A stretch of 64,000 bases of DNA from assembly GCA_963665975.1 (NCBI GenBank), contig OY762508.1, positions 3,100,001 through 3,164,000 on the forward strand, written 5' to 3'. A program made the translations under genes and the position numbers. The notes beneath the pieces are model-generated. The model saw nothing but the letters and a program-made list of their open reading frames with translations. It was not told where the DNA came from and did no database searches. Of the stretch, positions 8,863 through 17,765 are shown piece by piece. This stretch comes from G963665975 sp963665975. Its GTDB lineage: Bacteria > Bacteroidota > Rhodothermia > Rhodothermales > Bin80. Position 1 is the first letter of the stretch, and each line of letters opens with the position of its first letter.

Positions 8863-9444
8863 ATGATGTCGTGGCCCATGCTTGGTGACAGGAAGAAAGC
8901 GCAGGAAAACATAGTAGGAGGGTGGAATTCCACCCACGGGCGCCGGTATGCTCGCACTATTCGTTTTCTACAGAGAGGTCTCGAGCCGCCAGCCCGCATT
9001 CTGGACCTCGGCACACCCAATGCGCTTTCGAACATCATGCAGCAGGAAGGATATCTCGTTCAGAATACACAGGGGGAAGATCTGGATGACACTCCAGAGG
9101 TTGTGCGTGGCAAAGGGGTTGATGTTGTGACGGCCTTTGAAATTCTCGAACATCTGGTCTCCCCGCTGAATGTGCTTCGCGCTATCGATGCGCCTCGTCT
9201 GTTCGCCACCATACCCCTGCGGCTGTGGTTTGCCACAGCCTACCGCAATCCGGATGACCCGTGGGACCGCCATTACCACGAATTCGAAGACTGGCAGTTT
9301 GACTGGCTTCTCGAGAAGGCAGGGTGGCGCATCATGCGCACGGAGAAGTGGACATCTGCGATTCCCACGATCGGAGTCCGCCCGCTACTTCGGCGTATAA
9401 CGCCACGGTACTACGCGGTGGAAGCGGAGCGCCAATCGGGATGA
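8863..9444 (+). CDS. SAM-dependent methyltransferase-like protein
   Basis: A 193-residue class I methyltransferase-type protein. Motif I is ARILDLGTPNALS and the post-II/III segment is GVDVVTAFEILEHLVSPLNVL, followed by LFATIPLR and DRHYHEFEDWQFDWLLEKAGW, which are typical of Methyltransf_11/23 proteins. Motif I lacks the usual GxGxG glycines (TPNA instead), so SAM binding may be altered. The substrate is unknown. It lies 24 bp after the epimerase and 28 bp before msrB. Confidence 0.72.
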   Translation: MMSWPMLGDRKKAQENIVGGWNSTHGRRYARTIRFLQRGLEPPARILDLGTPNALSNIMQQEGYLVQNTQGEDLDDTPEVVRGKGVDVVTAFEILEHLVSPLNVLRAIDAPRLFATIPLRLWFATAYRNPDDPWDRHYHEFEDWQFDWLLEKAGWRIMRTEKWTSAIPTIGVRPLLRRITPRYYAVEAERQSG

Positions 9445-9472
9445 CAAGAAAATTATATACAGCGCAACGAAC

Positions 9473-9865
9473 ATGAAGCTAAATCCGCTATCTCCCGAAG
9501 AAGAGAGAGTAATCATTCACAAGGGTACCGAGCGCCCTTTCTCCGGTCGCTACAACCTGCACAATGCGGCAGGTCTGTACACGTGTAAACGTTGTGATGC
9601 GCCTCTTTACCGGTCGGAGGACAAGTTCAATTCCTTCTGCGGCTGGCCGAGCTTTGATGACGAAATCGCCGGCGCCGTGCAACGGGAGCCCGACGCCGAC
9701 GGTCACCGCACGGAGATCTTGTGCGCGCGCTGCGGCGGGCATCTTGGCCACGTTTTCGAAGGGGAGTATCTAACGGCCAAGAACACGCGCCACTGCGTGA
9801 ATTCCATCTCCATGAATTTCGTGACGCGGGAGGAACGTGCCCGTGGGCAAAAGATCCAGGAGTAG
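9473..9865 (+). CDS. msrB: Peptide-methionine (R)-S-oxide reductase MsrB
   Basis: A 130-residue cytoplasmic MsrB that reduces methionine-R-sulfoxide in proteins, restoring oxidised methionine. The structural zinc ligands are two CxxC motifs (CKRC at about 38-41 and CARC at about 84-87). The FCGWPSF substrate-binding signature and the GHLGHVF element are intact, and the catalytic cysteine is in RHCVNSISMNF (C108). Full length for the family. It is last in a three-gene plus-strand run, followed by a hairpin terminator at 9889-9916. Confidence 0.95.
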   Translation: MKLNPLSPEEERVIIHKGTERPFSGRYNLHNAAGLYTCKRCDAPLYRSEDKFNSFCGWPSFDDEIAGAVQREPDADGHRTEILCARCGGHLGHVFEGEYLTAKNTRHCVNSISMNFVTREERARGQKIQE

Positions 9866-9888
9866 ATCCCGATAGCGGGAAAGAAAAA

Positions 9889-9916
9889 GGCCTCGCGTCT
9901 CCGCTGACGCGAGGCC
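9889..9916. terminator. Strong hairpin, probable bidirectional terminator
   Basis: An 11-bp perfect GC-rich stem (arms 9889-9899 and 9906-9916, containing GCCTCGCGTC / GACGCGAGGC) with a six-base loop lies 23 bp after the msrB stop. The plus-strand tail has only scattered Ts. The minus-strand tail is a proper T run (complement of AAAGAAAAA at 9880-9888), so it would also stop transcripts coming from the tRNA-Leu on the minus strand. Confidence 0.75.
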
Positions 9917-10209
9917 CTGATTTCCTGTTGGTGTGCGAACGGCTACCCCATTTCACCGTACGCGCCCCAACGCTCCCCATACACACTGCAGTGTGCTGGC
10001 AATGTTACGGGGAGAAAGGGGGCGGCGTCAAGATCAAGTCATTTCTATGTTGTAACAATTATTAAACCCGCCGCCGCGTAGTCATGCTGCAAAATAACTT
10101 ATATTTGTAGTAAGATACTTTTTATTAAAGTAATTCTTTAATAAAAAACGATGATGCAGCGTTGAGTATACCTTCTTTGTTAGTGTGCGGAATTGCCTGA
10201 TATGCCGTG
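9917..10209. other. Intergenic stretch, AT-rich, no gene seen
   Basis: Roughly 290 bp between the terminator and tRNA-Leu. The part from 10080 to 10160 is strikingly AT-rich. I see no conserved coding frame or RNA gene. It is the downstream flank of the minus-strand tRNA. Confidence 0.55.
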
Positions 10210-10292
10210 TGCCGGAGGTGGGAGTCGAACCCACACATCCTCTCGGATACAGGTTCCTAAGACCTGCGCGTCTACCATTCCGCCACTCCGGC
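10210..10292 (-). tRNA. tRNA-Leu (anticodon UAG)
   Basis: An 83-nt class II tRNA on the minus strand. The acceptor stem is GCCGGAG pairing with CTCCGGC, with discriminator A at 10210. The anticodon stem CAGGT/ACCTG encloses the loop CTTAGGA, giving anticodon UAG (reads CUN). A long variable arm (TATCCGAGAGGATG) and the T-arm GTGGG-TTCGACT-CCCAC are present. CCA is not encoded. The tRNA lies opposite to, and upstream of, the S46 peptidase genes. Confidence 0.96.
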
Positions 10293-10363
10293 TCGTGGTC
10301 GGCTGGAATCTTTGGTTTGCGCGGATTGTTCCACCGCAACTTCTGCTGCCACCTGGGGGAACC

Positions 10364-12337
10364 ATGAGCACCAGACCATATGTTTTCATTGGAAGTTGCC
10401 TGCTCTCGTTAGTCTGGCTGGTGTCAGTTGCCGCTGCCCAAGATGTTTCGACGCATGCGGGCAAAATGTGGGCGTTCGAATATCCGCCGTTCGAACAGGT
10501 ACAACAAGCGCATGCCTTCAGCCCCGACAGTAGCTGGTTCGACAACGCGCGACTTGGCGCGCTGCGGATCGCTGGCTGTTCCGGTGCGCTGGTCTCCAGT
10601 ACCGGCCTCTTGGTGACCAGTTATCGGTGTGTGCGGAGGCACATCAGGACGGTCACCCGCGAGGGAGAAGACCTTGACCGAGACGGCTTTCATGCGGGTG
10701 CGCTTGAGGAAGAGCGCCCGGTGCCTGGCGTGTTGGCCGACCAGCTTCTCTTGGTTCGGGACATCACGGGAGTACTGGACACCAGCACATCGGAAGACGA
10801 GCGCACGGCCATCAGGGAGCGGCTGAAGCGTGAAGCGGACGCCCCGGATCTCCATGTGGAATTCGTCTCTCTCTACGGTGGAGCAAGGACATCTGCGTAC
10901 GTATACCGTCGCTACGAGGATGTCCGCCTGGTTCTCGCCCCCGAGTTCCAGACAGGCACCTATGGTGGCGTTTCCGACAACGCGACCTATCCGCGCTACA
11001 GTCTCGACGTTGCTTTCTTTCGGGTGTATGAGGACGATCACCCGTTTGAGACGGAAAACTACTTTGCCTTCAGTGACACGCCGATACGGGCCGGCGAAGT
11101 CGTGTTTGCAATCGGCAACCCGGAGAGCACTGTCCGCCTGGAGACGGTGGCGCAATTCGAGTTTCGCAGGGATGTATGGGACCCCATTGTGCGTCGTTTC
11201 CTTGAGACGCGCGTAGCGGCACTGGATTCGATTCCGGATCCCAGGGCCGAGGAGCTGCGCTTCGATCTGCTTGACTCAGCCAAGTTGTACGCTGGTCGCA
11301 AGCAAGCATTGGAGGACACGCTCATCCTGCGACACCGCGCCTCCCGGGAGCGCAGGCTAACACAGGCCACGCAGCAGGCGGACGGTGATCTGTTAGGCAG
11401 CATGGCCAATCTTCAGGATGCCCGTGCAGCCCTGGAAAAGCCGGCAGCTGCATTCTTCAACTTTCTGCATCCCCGGTATGAATCCAGTATCTTGCGCCGG
11501 GCTGCTGCATTGCATCGGGGAAGCGAAGGCGTGCACGCCGTTGAGGATCTGAATCCGGACCTGGAGCGCGCCCTGCTGATCGAGCGCCTTCGGGACCTAG
11601 AGGTATGGTTGGGGCCGGGCGACCCCGTTACGCAGCACTTACTTGCCGGACAGTCTCCTGAAGCCGCTGCGGATCGTCTTCTGGAAGCGTCGATGCTTGC
11701 AAGTGCGGAGCGTATGATGGCCGCCAGTGATTCTGCGCGCACGCAGGACATCGCGGTCCGTGCTATGGCTATTGTCATGGAGCGGTACCGCATATTCGAC
11801 GCTGCCTCTGGTGCCCTGCACGCCCAGGAACAGGAGGTGGCCCAGGCACTGGGTCGGCTGCACGTGGAGGCCTATGGCGCTCGCGTGCCCCCGGATGCTA
11901 CGCAGACGCTACGCATTTCCGATGGCGTGATCCGCGGATACGCGTACAACGGAACGGTCGCGCCACCGTTCACCACGTACTATGGTCTTCTTGACCATTT
12001 TCGGTCATACGGAGAGAATTCCGAGTGGATGCTACCTTCACGGTGGCAGAGCCTGCCCGATTCGTTCGATCTGTCGACTCCGGTGAACTTTGTTTCCACC
12101 GTTGATATAACGGAGGGCAATGCGGGTTCGCCGCTGGTGAATCGCGATCTTGAGATTGTTGGTATAGCCATAGACACCAATATCGAGGGGTTGTCGGGAG
12201 ATTTCATCTATTGGCCTGATAGGAGCCGCTGTGTGGCCGTGGCCACAAGCGGGATTCTGGAGGCCCTGGACAAGATCTATGGGGCAGAGCGCCTGGTCGT
12301 CGAGCTGCAGACGGAAGCACTGGCGCCGTCCCCGTAG
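10364..12337 (+). CDS. S46-family peptidase homologue lacking catalytic residues
   Basis: A 657-residue secreted protein of the S46 (DPP7/DPP11) fold with an N-terminal signal peptide (residues 1-25, ending AAAQ). Family landmarks are present: GKMWAFEYPP, RRYEDVRLVLAPE, SDNATYPRYSLD, and a C-terminal NRDLEIVGIAID. The catalytic motifs are not intact. The usual TNHHC is TSYRC (His replaced by Arg88), the usual GNSGSP is GNAGSP (Ser replaced by Ala587), and GGDxDN reads GGVSDN. It is therefore probably not a peptidase; a binding or regulatory role beside its intact neighbour is inference. The ATG at 10364 follows GGGGGA. An upstream in-frame start at 10193 would run across the tRNA and is rejected. 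Confidence 0.85.
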   Translation: MSTRPYVFIGSCLLSLVWLVSVAAAQDVSTHAGKMWAFEYPPFEQVQQAHAFSPDSSWFDNARLGALRIAGCSGALVSSTGLLVTSYRCVRRHIRTVTREGEDLDRDGFHAGALEEERPVPGVLADQLLLVRDITGVLDTSTSEDERTAIRERLKREADAPDLHVEFVSLYGGARTSAYVYRRYEDVRLVLAPEFQTGTYGGVSDNATYPRYSLDVAFFRVYEDDHPFETENYFAFSDTPIRAGEVVFAIGNPESTVRLETVAQFEFRRDVWDPIVRRFLETRVAALDSIPDPRAEELRFDLLDSAKLYAGRKQALEDTLILRHRASRERRLTQATQQADGDLLGSMANLQDARAALEKPAAAFFNFLHPRYESSILRRAAALHRGSEGVHAVEDLNPDLERALLIERLRDLEVWLGPGDPVTQHLLAGQSPEAAADRLLEASMLASAERMMAASDSARTQDIAVRAMAIVMERYRIFDAASGALHAQEQEVAQALGRLHVEAYGARVPPDATQTLRISDGVIRGYAYNGTVAPPFTTYYGLLDHFRSYGENSEWMLPSRWQSLPDSFDLSTPVNFVSTVDITEGNAGSPLVNRDLEIVGIAIDTNIEGLSGDFIYWPDRSRCVAVATSGILEALDKIYGAERLVVELQTEALAPSP

Positions 12338-12374
12338 GATGCACGCCCCTTCGCCCATTAACCGATCTGTTCCC

Positions 12375-14600
12375 ATGCGTCTTTTGGTTGTCCGCTGCTT
12401 CATGTTTGTCCTGTTGGCGGGATGCGCCTCTCCAAAGGAAGTCGCCGTTATCATTGAGCGTCCGGCAGCCCCGGTCGAGATGGCCCCGATAGCAGTGGAA
12501 GAGCCAACTCCGCAGCCGCGCAGCACTGCGACCGTAGGCAGGTTTGATGGAGGCAAGATGTGGACGTTTGACAATCCACCGCTTGATTATTTCGAGGAAG
12601 CCTATGGCATGCGCCCCGACACGACCTGGTTCATGCGGGCGCGTTTGGGCGCGCTCCGGTTTTCCAGCTCCTGTTCTGCATCTTTTGTTTCTCCACACGG
12701 CCTCATACTAACGAATCATCACTGTGCGCGCGAGAGCATCGTCGATGTCAGCAGAGAGGAAGAGGATCTGCTCGAGGAAGGGTTCTACGCCTCTGAGTTG
12801 GCAGATGAGCGGAAAGTCCATGACCTCTATGTAGAGCAGCTCATTTCCATTAATGACGTGACGTCCAGCATTCATTCGGCCAGTCGCGCCGTGCGCGGAG
12901 ACAACGAAAAAATGCAGGTCCGCCGGAACAAGGCCCGGCAGGTAGAAGAGCAGATGATGAGTATGGCCAAGGCGCGTGATTCCACGCTGCATGTGCAGGT
13001 AATCGAGCTTTACAACGGTGGGAGGTATGCGGCCTATACGTACCGTCGCTATGAGGATGTCCGGCTGGTCATGGCACCGGAGAATCGGCTGGGCTATTTC
13101 GGTGGAGACTCAGACAACTTCACCTATCCGCGCTATAGCCTTGATATGTCCTTTTTCAGGGCATACGACGCTGATGGCAACCCGGTCACGGGTAACGACT
13201 TTTTTTCCTGGGATACTTCGGGGAGCCAGGAGGGCGACGTGGTTTTCGTAGTTGGCAATCCCGGATCGACGAACAGGTCCAGTACCGTGGCCATCCTGGA
13301 GTATGCCCGAGACTATGCGCTCCCGCATCAAATTGCGGCCCTTGAGGAGCGGGTGGCCGCGTTGGAAGCGTACCTCGGCGCTACGCCGGAAGGCGAGGAG
13401 CCGGCGACGGTGCGCAACAGCCTGTTTTCGATGCGCAATTCGATCAAAGCCAGCACGGGCGAGCTTGCAGGGCTGCGCGATTCGGGTCTTATGGCGCGCC
13501 GACTGGCCGCTGAGGAGAATCTTCGCAGGGACTTGGCGCAGGTGGATTCCCTGGAGATGGAATTCGGCGGTGTTTTCCAGAGTCTGGAGGAACTCCAGCG
13601 ATCCCGGAAGGCGGAGACCTCTCGTGCCGCCGCCTTCTTACTGTTCGGTTCGACGGCCGGTTCACGGGTGCTGACGCGTGCCCTCTACGGATACTATTAT
13701 GACACGCTTCAGCGGCGTGGAGTATTCTCGCCAGCTGAACTGGAAGAGGTGCGCAAGGACGCCTTGGCATTCGAAGACAATCCGCCGGCGCTGGAGCAGG
13801 CGCTCGTCGCCATTCGCCTGCGCGATCTGGAGCGGGCGCTCGGACCCACCGACCCCACATTCCGGAAAGTAACCGGCGGCCTGCCGATTGACAGCGTGGC
13901 CAGTCAGCTCGTTGCCACAACAGCAATCGCCGACTCTGCCGGCTATACCTTGCTCCTGGACGGCGGCTACCTGAGTAGCGAAGACCCAACGGTGGAGTTT
14001 ATCAATGCGATTGCGCCACTGTATTTTACTGTAACTGGACAGGATCAGAGCTTCAGCAACCGCGAGGAGCTTTTGAAGGGTCATTTGTCACAGGTGCGCT
14101 TTGCCCTTTACGGCACACAGACGCCGCCTGATGCCTCATTCTCCTTGCGTATTGCGGATGGTGTGGTGCAGGGATACGCGTACAATGGTACGAAGGCGCC
14201 GCCGTATACCACCTTCTATGGGTTGTACAACCATTATTACGCCTATCGTGGCGTTAGTAAATCCTGGGATCTTCCGGAAGCGTGGCTTATGCCGCCGTCG
14301 TCATTTGATTTGGCGACGCCATTGAATCTGGTGAGCACGAACGATATTGCGGGTGGCAATTCCGGGTCGCCGCTACTGAACCGTGACCTTGAAATCGTGG
14401 GACTCATATTTGACGGAAACATGGAGTCGCTTCCCAACACCTACCTCTATTCTGATGTAGCAGGGAGGGCGATATCGGTTGATGCGCGCGCCATACTGAA
14501 AGCCTTGGACGACATCTACGACACCGATCGGCTTGTACTGGAGCTAACGCGTGGTCGCCTCGCGAAGACAGACGAGGAGGCCGAAGCGGTCGTGCAGTAG
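12375..14600 (+). CDS. S46-family dipeptidyl-peptidase (DPP7-like), lipoprotein
   Basis: A 741-residue exopeptidase expected to remove dipeptides from oligopeptides in the periplasm or at the surface. A lipoprotein signal (VLLAGC, lipid cysteine C17) anchors it. Catalytic His is in TNHHC (H116) and Ser in GGNSGSP (S663); FGGDSDNFTYPRYSLD holds the Asp region. The residue 18 after the catalytic Ser is Gly (FDGN, G681). In this family Gly at that position marks DPP7-type broad/hydrophobic specificity, whereas DPP11 has Arg for Asp/Glu. It follows the inactive paralogue by 37 bp, so the pair is an operon. The ATG at 12375 is chosen because it starts the lipoprotein signal; 12339 is an alternative. 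Confidence 0.93.
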   Translation: MRLLVVRCFMFVLLAGCASPKEVAVIIERPAAPVEMAPIAVEEPTPQPRSTATVGRFDGGKMWTFDNPPLDYFEEAYGMRPDTTWFMRARLGALRFSSSCSASFVSPHGLILTNHHCARESIVDVSREEEDLLEEGFYASELADERKVHDLYVEQLISINDVTSSIHSASRAVRGDNEKMQVRRNKARQVEEQMMSMAKARDSTLHVQVIELYNGGRYAAYTYRRYEDVRLVMAPENRLGYFGGDSDNFTYPRYSLDMSFFRAYDADGNPVTGNDFFSWDTSGSQEGDVVFVVGNPGSTNRSSTVAILEYARDYALPHQIAALEERVAALEAYLGATPEGEEPATVRNSLFSMRNSIKASTGELAGLRDSGLMARRLAAEENLRRDLAQVDSLEMEFGGVFQSLEELQRSRKAETSRAAAFLLFGSTAGSRVLTRALYGYYYDTLQRRGVFSPAELEEVRKDALAFEDNPPALEQALVAIRLRDLERALGPTDPTFRKVTGGLPIDSVASQLVATTAIADSAGYTLLLDGGYLSSEDPTVEFINAIAPLYFTVTGQDQSFSNREELLKGHLSQVRFALYGTQTPPDASFSLRIADGVVQGYAYNGTKAPPYTTFYGLYNHYYAYRGVSKSWDLPEAWLMPPSSFDLATPLNLVSTNDIAGGNSGSPLLNRDLEIVGLIFDGNMESLPNTYLYSDVAGRAISVDARAILKALDDIYDTDRLVLELTRGRLAKTDEEAEAVVQ

Positions 14601-14630
14601 GCCGCCAGCTTCCGTGTGAAGCCAGCGGCC
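14600..14630. terminator. Hairpin between convergent S46 and hsp20 genes
   Basis: A long dyad, GGCCGC-CA-GCTTC-loop-GAAGC-CA-GCGGCC, begins at the stop codon of the S46 gene and lies 24 bp from the end of the opposite hsp20 gene. It is well placed to terminate both transcripts, though no T tract follows. Confidence 0.5.
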
Positions 14631-14653
14631 ATGCACTGCGCGTGACGGTTGCG

Positions 14654-15094
14654 TTATTGAATCGTGACCTTGCGAGCCTTGTGGTCGTCCGTGATCGGAA
14701 TCTGTATCCGCAGTACGCCGCGGTCAAAGGTGGCCTTAACCGCATTTGCCTTGATGGACTTGGGTAGCACGAAGTGGCGCTGGAAGTGACCGGTAGCGCG
14801 CTCGCGCCGTGTGAATGTATCCGTGTCGTCCGCCTGCGGGCTCTTGCGCTCACCTTCGACACGGAGTGACCGGTCCTGGATGGTGATTTCCACATCATCC
14901 TTGCTGAGTCCCGGCAGATCCAGGAGAACGATATAGGCATCCTCGGTGGCAGTTACGTCTGCCTGCGGCGTCCAGCCCGTAGGCCAGGCACCCGCCAAAA
15001 CGTCCATCAGTGTAGGGCTGTCGGAGATGCGTGTGCGCTCGCGCAGGACCGAGTCCAGGTCGTGGCGCGATTTGAAGCGAATAAGGTTGTTCAT
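14654..15094 (-). CDS. Hsp20/alpha-crystallin small heat-shock protein
   Basis: A 146-residue ATP-independent holdase chaperone that binds unfolding proteins. The alpha-crystallin domain spans about residues 45-140. It includes DAYIVLLDLPGLSKDDVEI, SLRVEGER, the FQRHFVLPKSI strand and the signature ATFDRGVLRIQIPI (GVL motif). A C-terminal IPI-like motif (I-Q-I-P-I) for oligomerisation is part of that last strand. Single gene; no heat-shock operator recognised. Confidence 0.93.
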   Translation of the reverse strand: MNNLIRFKSRHDLDSVLRERTRISDSPTLMDVLAGAWPTGWTPQADVTATEDAYIVLLDLPGLSKDDVEITIQDRSLRVEGERKSPQADDTDTFTRRERATGHFQRHFVLPKSIKANAVKATFDRGVLRIQIPITDDHKARKVTIQ

Positions 15095-15643
15095 GATGTT
15101 GCCTCAGTTTGATTTGATAGTTGGCACGCTTGCGATGTGTGCGCCCATGCTTCTTTCAAGTAGCGTACCAATGCCGGCTGTGCGCCGCTTTGTCCGCGCC
15201 ACAGGGCTTCCTGAAGACAGCATGTCGGTACGGGAAGACGATATGGCCGCGCAGTCAATCGGACTGCTGACAATCCTTCCAAGGGTCGGCAAATCCGTCA
15301 GTGGCGCTACGGATGCGGGCGCTCTCGGCCGATCGCACAATCTCCCCAAGTGCGCTAATCAGACGCTGACACAAGTGTTATTTGCGCGTTCTCTGCTGTG
15401 GTCAGACAAGGGATGTACTCGAGGCGCTTTCAGATGTGGGATCCCTTTCTGGACATGACGGATTCTTGGTAGACAATGGCGTTCGTGAGTCCCTCTTGCC
15501 CGAAGGCAATGCTCCAGTTAGTATATATAAGCCTGTCCTCGGCGGACCCATCCAGGATGGGGACGAGGCGCAGTGGATCGTATACCTGCCCGACAACACG
15601 GCACGTGCGTGCGTTAGCCTTCACATCCCGTGTAACGGGAAGG
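15095..15643. other. Intergenic region without a supported gene
   Basis: About 550 bp between hsp20 (leaving leftwards) and the permease 3' end. Frames of 60-170 codons occur on both strands (for example 14946-15458 plus, which overlaps hsp20), but none shows a domain, and they overlap in conflicting frames. I see no convincing RNA gene. Confidence 0.5.
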
Positions 15644-17368
15644 TCAGGGGGCTTTCACATTAACGATTACGACATCCGTATCGTGATAACTCTGGTGCCG
15701 CACGGAAGAGCTGATATGGCGTAGCATCCGCAGGGATACTTCTTGCTCCAGATTGGCTTCGGGGGTCGCATCGGTCAAGAGTGTAATCTGGTCTTGGAGG
15801 TTTCCATCGCCGCTGGATGCGATAAATTCCAGTACCGCTTCGTTGCCGTCCTTGTGGGCAGACAGCAGCATGCGCCGAGATTGACTCTTGGTTTTCTGCC
15901 CTATCATGGTTAGCATTGTTTCTTCGACAGCCGTTTCGAGGCGCGTCACCATGGCGTCCCCCCATCTGTTCTGCTTGACAAACCGGGCCACAAAGTCGCG
16001 CAGATCTGGCAGTGAGGCGGGGTCGAGAATGGCTTCGATGCGACTGCGGCGTCGGCGTGTAATTTCCACGAATGCCGACATGGTAATCGCGACGAGCCCG
16101 CCACCGGTCATGCCATCCTGCAAAAGGCCTCCGGCAAACTCGGCGAAAATTTCGGGGAATATTACTTCATTCTGGAAGCCGACTCCGGCCCAGAAACCGA
16201 TACCTGCAATCAGCCCCTTTCGATAGTCGACGCCATCCTTCACGATGATTTTCATGCCGACAATGAAAAGCATGGCCAAAAGCACCATGATGTAGCCACC
16301 GGCAACAGGAGACGGAATGGCAATTACGCTGGCGAGAGCCTTTGGTAGGAAGGCCAGCGCAAGAAAGATTACGCCAATGGCGACCCCGATTCTGCGGGAG
16401 GCGATCCCGGTCAATTCGGTCACCGAAACGCTGCTCGAATAGGTAGTGTTTGGCACTGTGCCAAAGAGGCCCGACAGGAGATTGCCAATGCCATCCGCTG
16501 CCACGGCGCCCTGCACGGCACGGAAGTCCACCGCCTTTTGGCGGCGCCAGGATACCCGCTGAATGGCGACGCTGTCGCCGATCGTTTCAATGGCGCCGAC
16601 GAGAGTCACAAAGATAAACGCGGGCAGCAGCGACCAGAACAGCGGGCCGAAAGTAAGGTCGAGTCCTGGCCATCCACTGGTCGGAATGCCAATCCAGGCA
16701 GCCTCCGCAATGCGGCCCGTATCGTAGATGCCATAGAATCCGCCCACTATCGTGCCGGCAAGGACGCCGATGACCGGCGACCACATGCGGAGCGTACCCC
16801 TGGCCTTGAGCGCGATGCCAGCGATCACGCCGACGGTGACCGCGAGGCTGAGCGGAGCCGCCGACGGCGAAACTCCTTCGGGCACGTCCTTGAACAGGTC
16901 GAACAGAATCGGCATTACGGATACAGGGATCAACATGATCACGGTTCCCGCCACCGTCTGCGTAAGGATGCGGCGGAACAAAGCAAGCCGCGCAGCGAGG
17001 GCAAACTGGAATAGTGCCGAGACAATGACCAGCGTGGCGAGCATCGCAGGCCCGCCTTTGGCGATGGCCGTAATACAGACTGAAATAAAGGCTCCCGAGG
17101 TGCCCATCAGCAGCACATACCCTGCTCCGATACGGCCGATACGCACCGCCTGCAAAATTGTCGTCGCTCCGGATATGAGAACGGCGGCAAATACGGCCCA
17201 TGTCAGAAATTCCTCCGCACCGCCTGCTGCTTGTATTACGACCACTGGCGTTAACACAATTCCTGCAATACAGAGAATGGCCATCTGCAAGCCAAGACCG
17301 ACAGTCAGGGAAGTCGGCGGTTTCTCATTGGCTTCAAAACGCACATCAGTGCGCTCGGGATTAGTCAT
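15644..17368 (-). CDS. NCS2 (SLC23) nucleobase permease with HATPase-like C-terminal domain
   Basis: A 574-residue inner-membrane transporter. Residues about 20-450 form the xanthine/uracil permease core with some 12-14 hydrophobic helices, including DFRAVQGAVAADGIGNLLSG, LFGTVPNTTYSSSVSVTELTGIASR and AIPSPVAGGYIMVLLAMLF, hallmarks of the family. Residues 462-574 are an extra cytoplasmic domain. Its order matches RsbW-type HATPase folds (RLETAVEETMLTMI, an LEFIASSGDG segment, then LRMLRHISSSVRH and a final VVIVNVKAP strand), but the N-box Asn and DxGxG are degenerate. Typical NCS2 permeases are 430-470 residues. The tail may be a regulatory nucleotide- or protein-binding module (inference). 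The substrate is probably a purine or uracil. Confidence 0.85.
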   Translation of the reverse strand: MTNPERTDVRFEANEKPPTSLTVGLGLQMAILCIAGIVLTPVVVIQAAGGAEEFLTWAVFAAVLISGATTILQAVRIGRIGAGYVLLMGTSGAFISVCITAIAKGGPAMLATLVIVSALFQFALAARLALFRRILTQTVAGTVIMLIPVSVMPILFDLFKDVPEGVSPSAAPLSLAVTVGVIAGIALKARGTLRMWSPVIGVLAGTIVGGFYGIYDTGRIAEAAWIGIPTSGWPGLDLTFGPLFWSLLPAFIFVTLVGAIETIGDSVAIQRVSWRRQKAVDFRAVQGAVAADGIGNLLSGLFGTVPNTTYSSSVSVTELTGIASRRIGVAIGVIFLALAFLPKALASVIAIPSPVAGGYIMVLLAMLFIVGMKIIVKDGVDYRKGLIAGIGFWAGVGFQNEVIFPEIFAEFAGGLLQDGMTGGGLVAITMSAFVEITRRRRSRIEAILDPASLPDLRDFVARFVKQNRWGDAMVTRLETAVEETMLTMIGQKTKSQSRRMLLSAHKDGNEAVLEFIASSGDGNLQDQITLLTDATPEANLEQEVSLRMLRHISSSVRHQSYHDTDVVIVNVKAP

Positions 17369-17765
17369 AGCTTTGGAGATATCATGTTTCTCACTAAGCG
17401 GGATATCCGCGCTTTATATCGTGCATGGAGCAAAATAGGTTTTTTGACAGGATGCGGCAAGGGAGTCGTCGAATTACGGCAATGTCTGCGGGGCACCTTC
17501 CTTGCCGATATGCTGCGCATGAGTGATGTAGTGCGGATCTATCCCGCGTATGCAGGAAGAATACGTAGGCAGGGAAGGCTGAAAGCAGCCTGCGCAACCC
17601 TCCAGAAGCAGATCACCGACAACGAAGCGTACGCAAGGCAGACGGTGAACCGATGCAGGCAGACGACTAAACCGTGCTGTTGAACAGTTGGGAATGCTGT
17701 ACGTAAGCAGCATGCACGCTGCGTGTAAAACTGGATCCCGACACGTAAACACCAGATAAAACCAC
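17369..17765. other. Divergent intergenic region with small nested hairpin
   Basis: About 400 bp between the divergently transcribed permease and patatin genes, so it must hold both promoters. A nested hairpin lies at about 17571-17601: GGCTG-AAAG-CAGCC inside an outer AGGG/CCCT pairing. I could not match it to a known riboswitch, and in particular not to the purine aptamer that might be expected next to a nucleobase permease. Confidence 0.4.

Noticed and set aside
10193..10363. N-terminal extension of the first S46 protein
   Set aside because: It would be translated across the antisense of tRNA-Leu; the signal peptide begins at 10364.
17369..17765. Purine riboswitch or 4.5S SRP RNA upstream of the permease
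   Set aside because: The aptamer core and the SRP apical-loop consensus are both absent; only a short nested hairpin is present.
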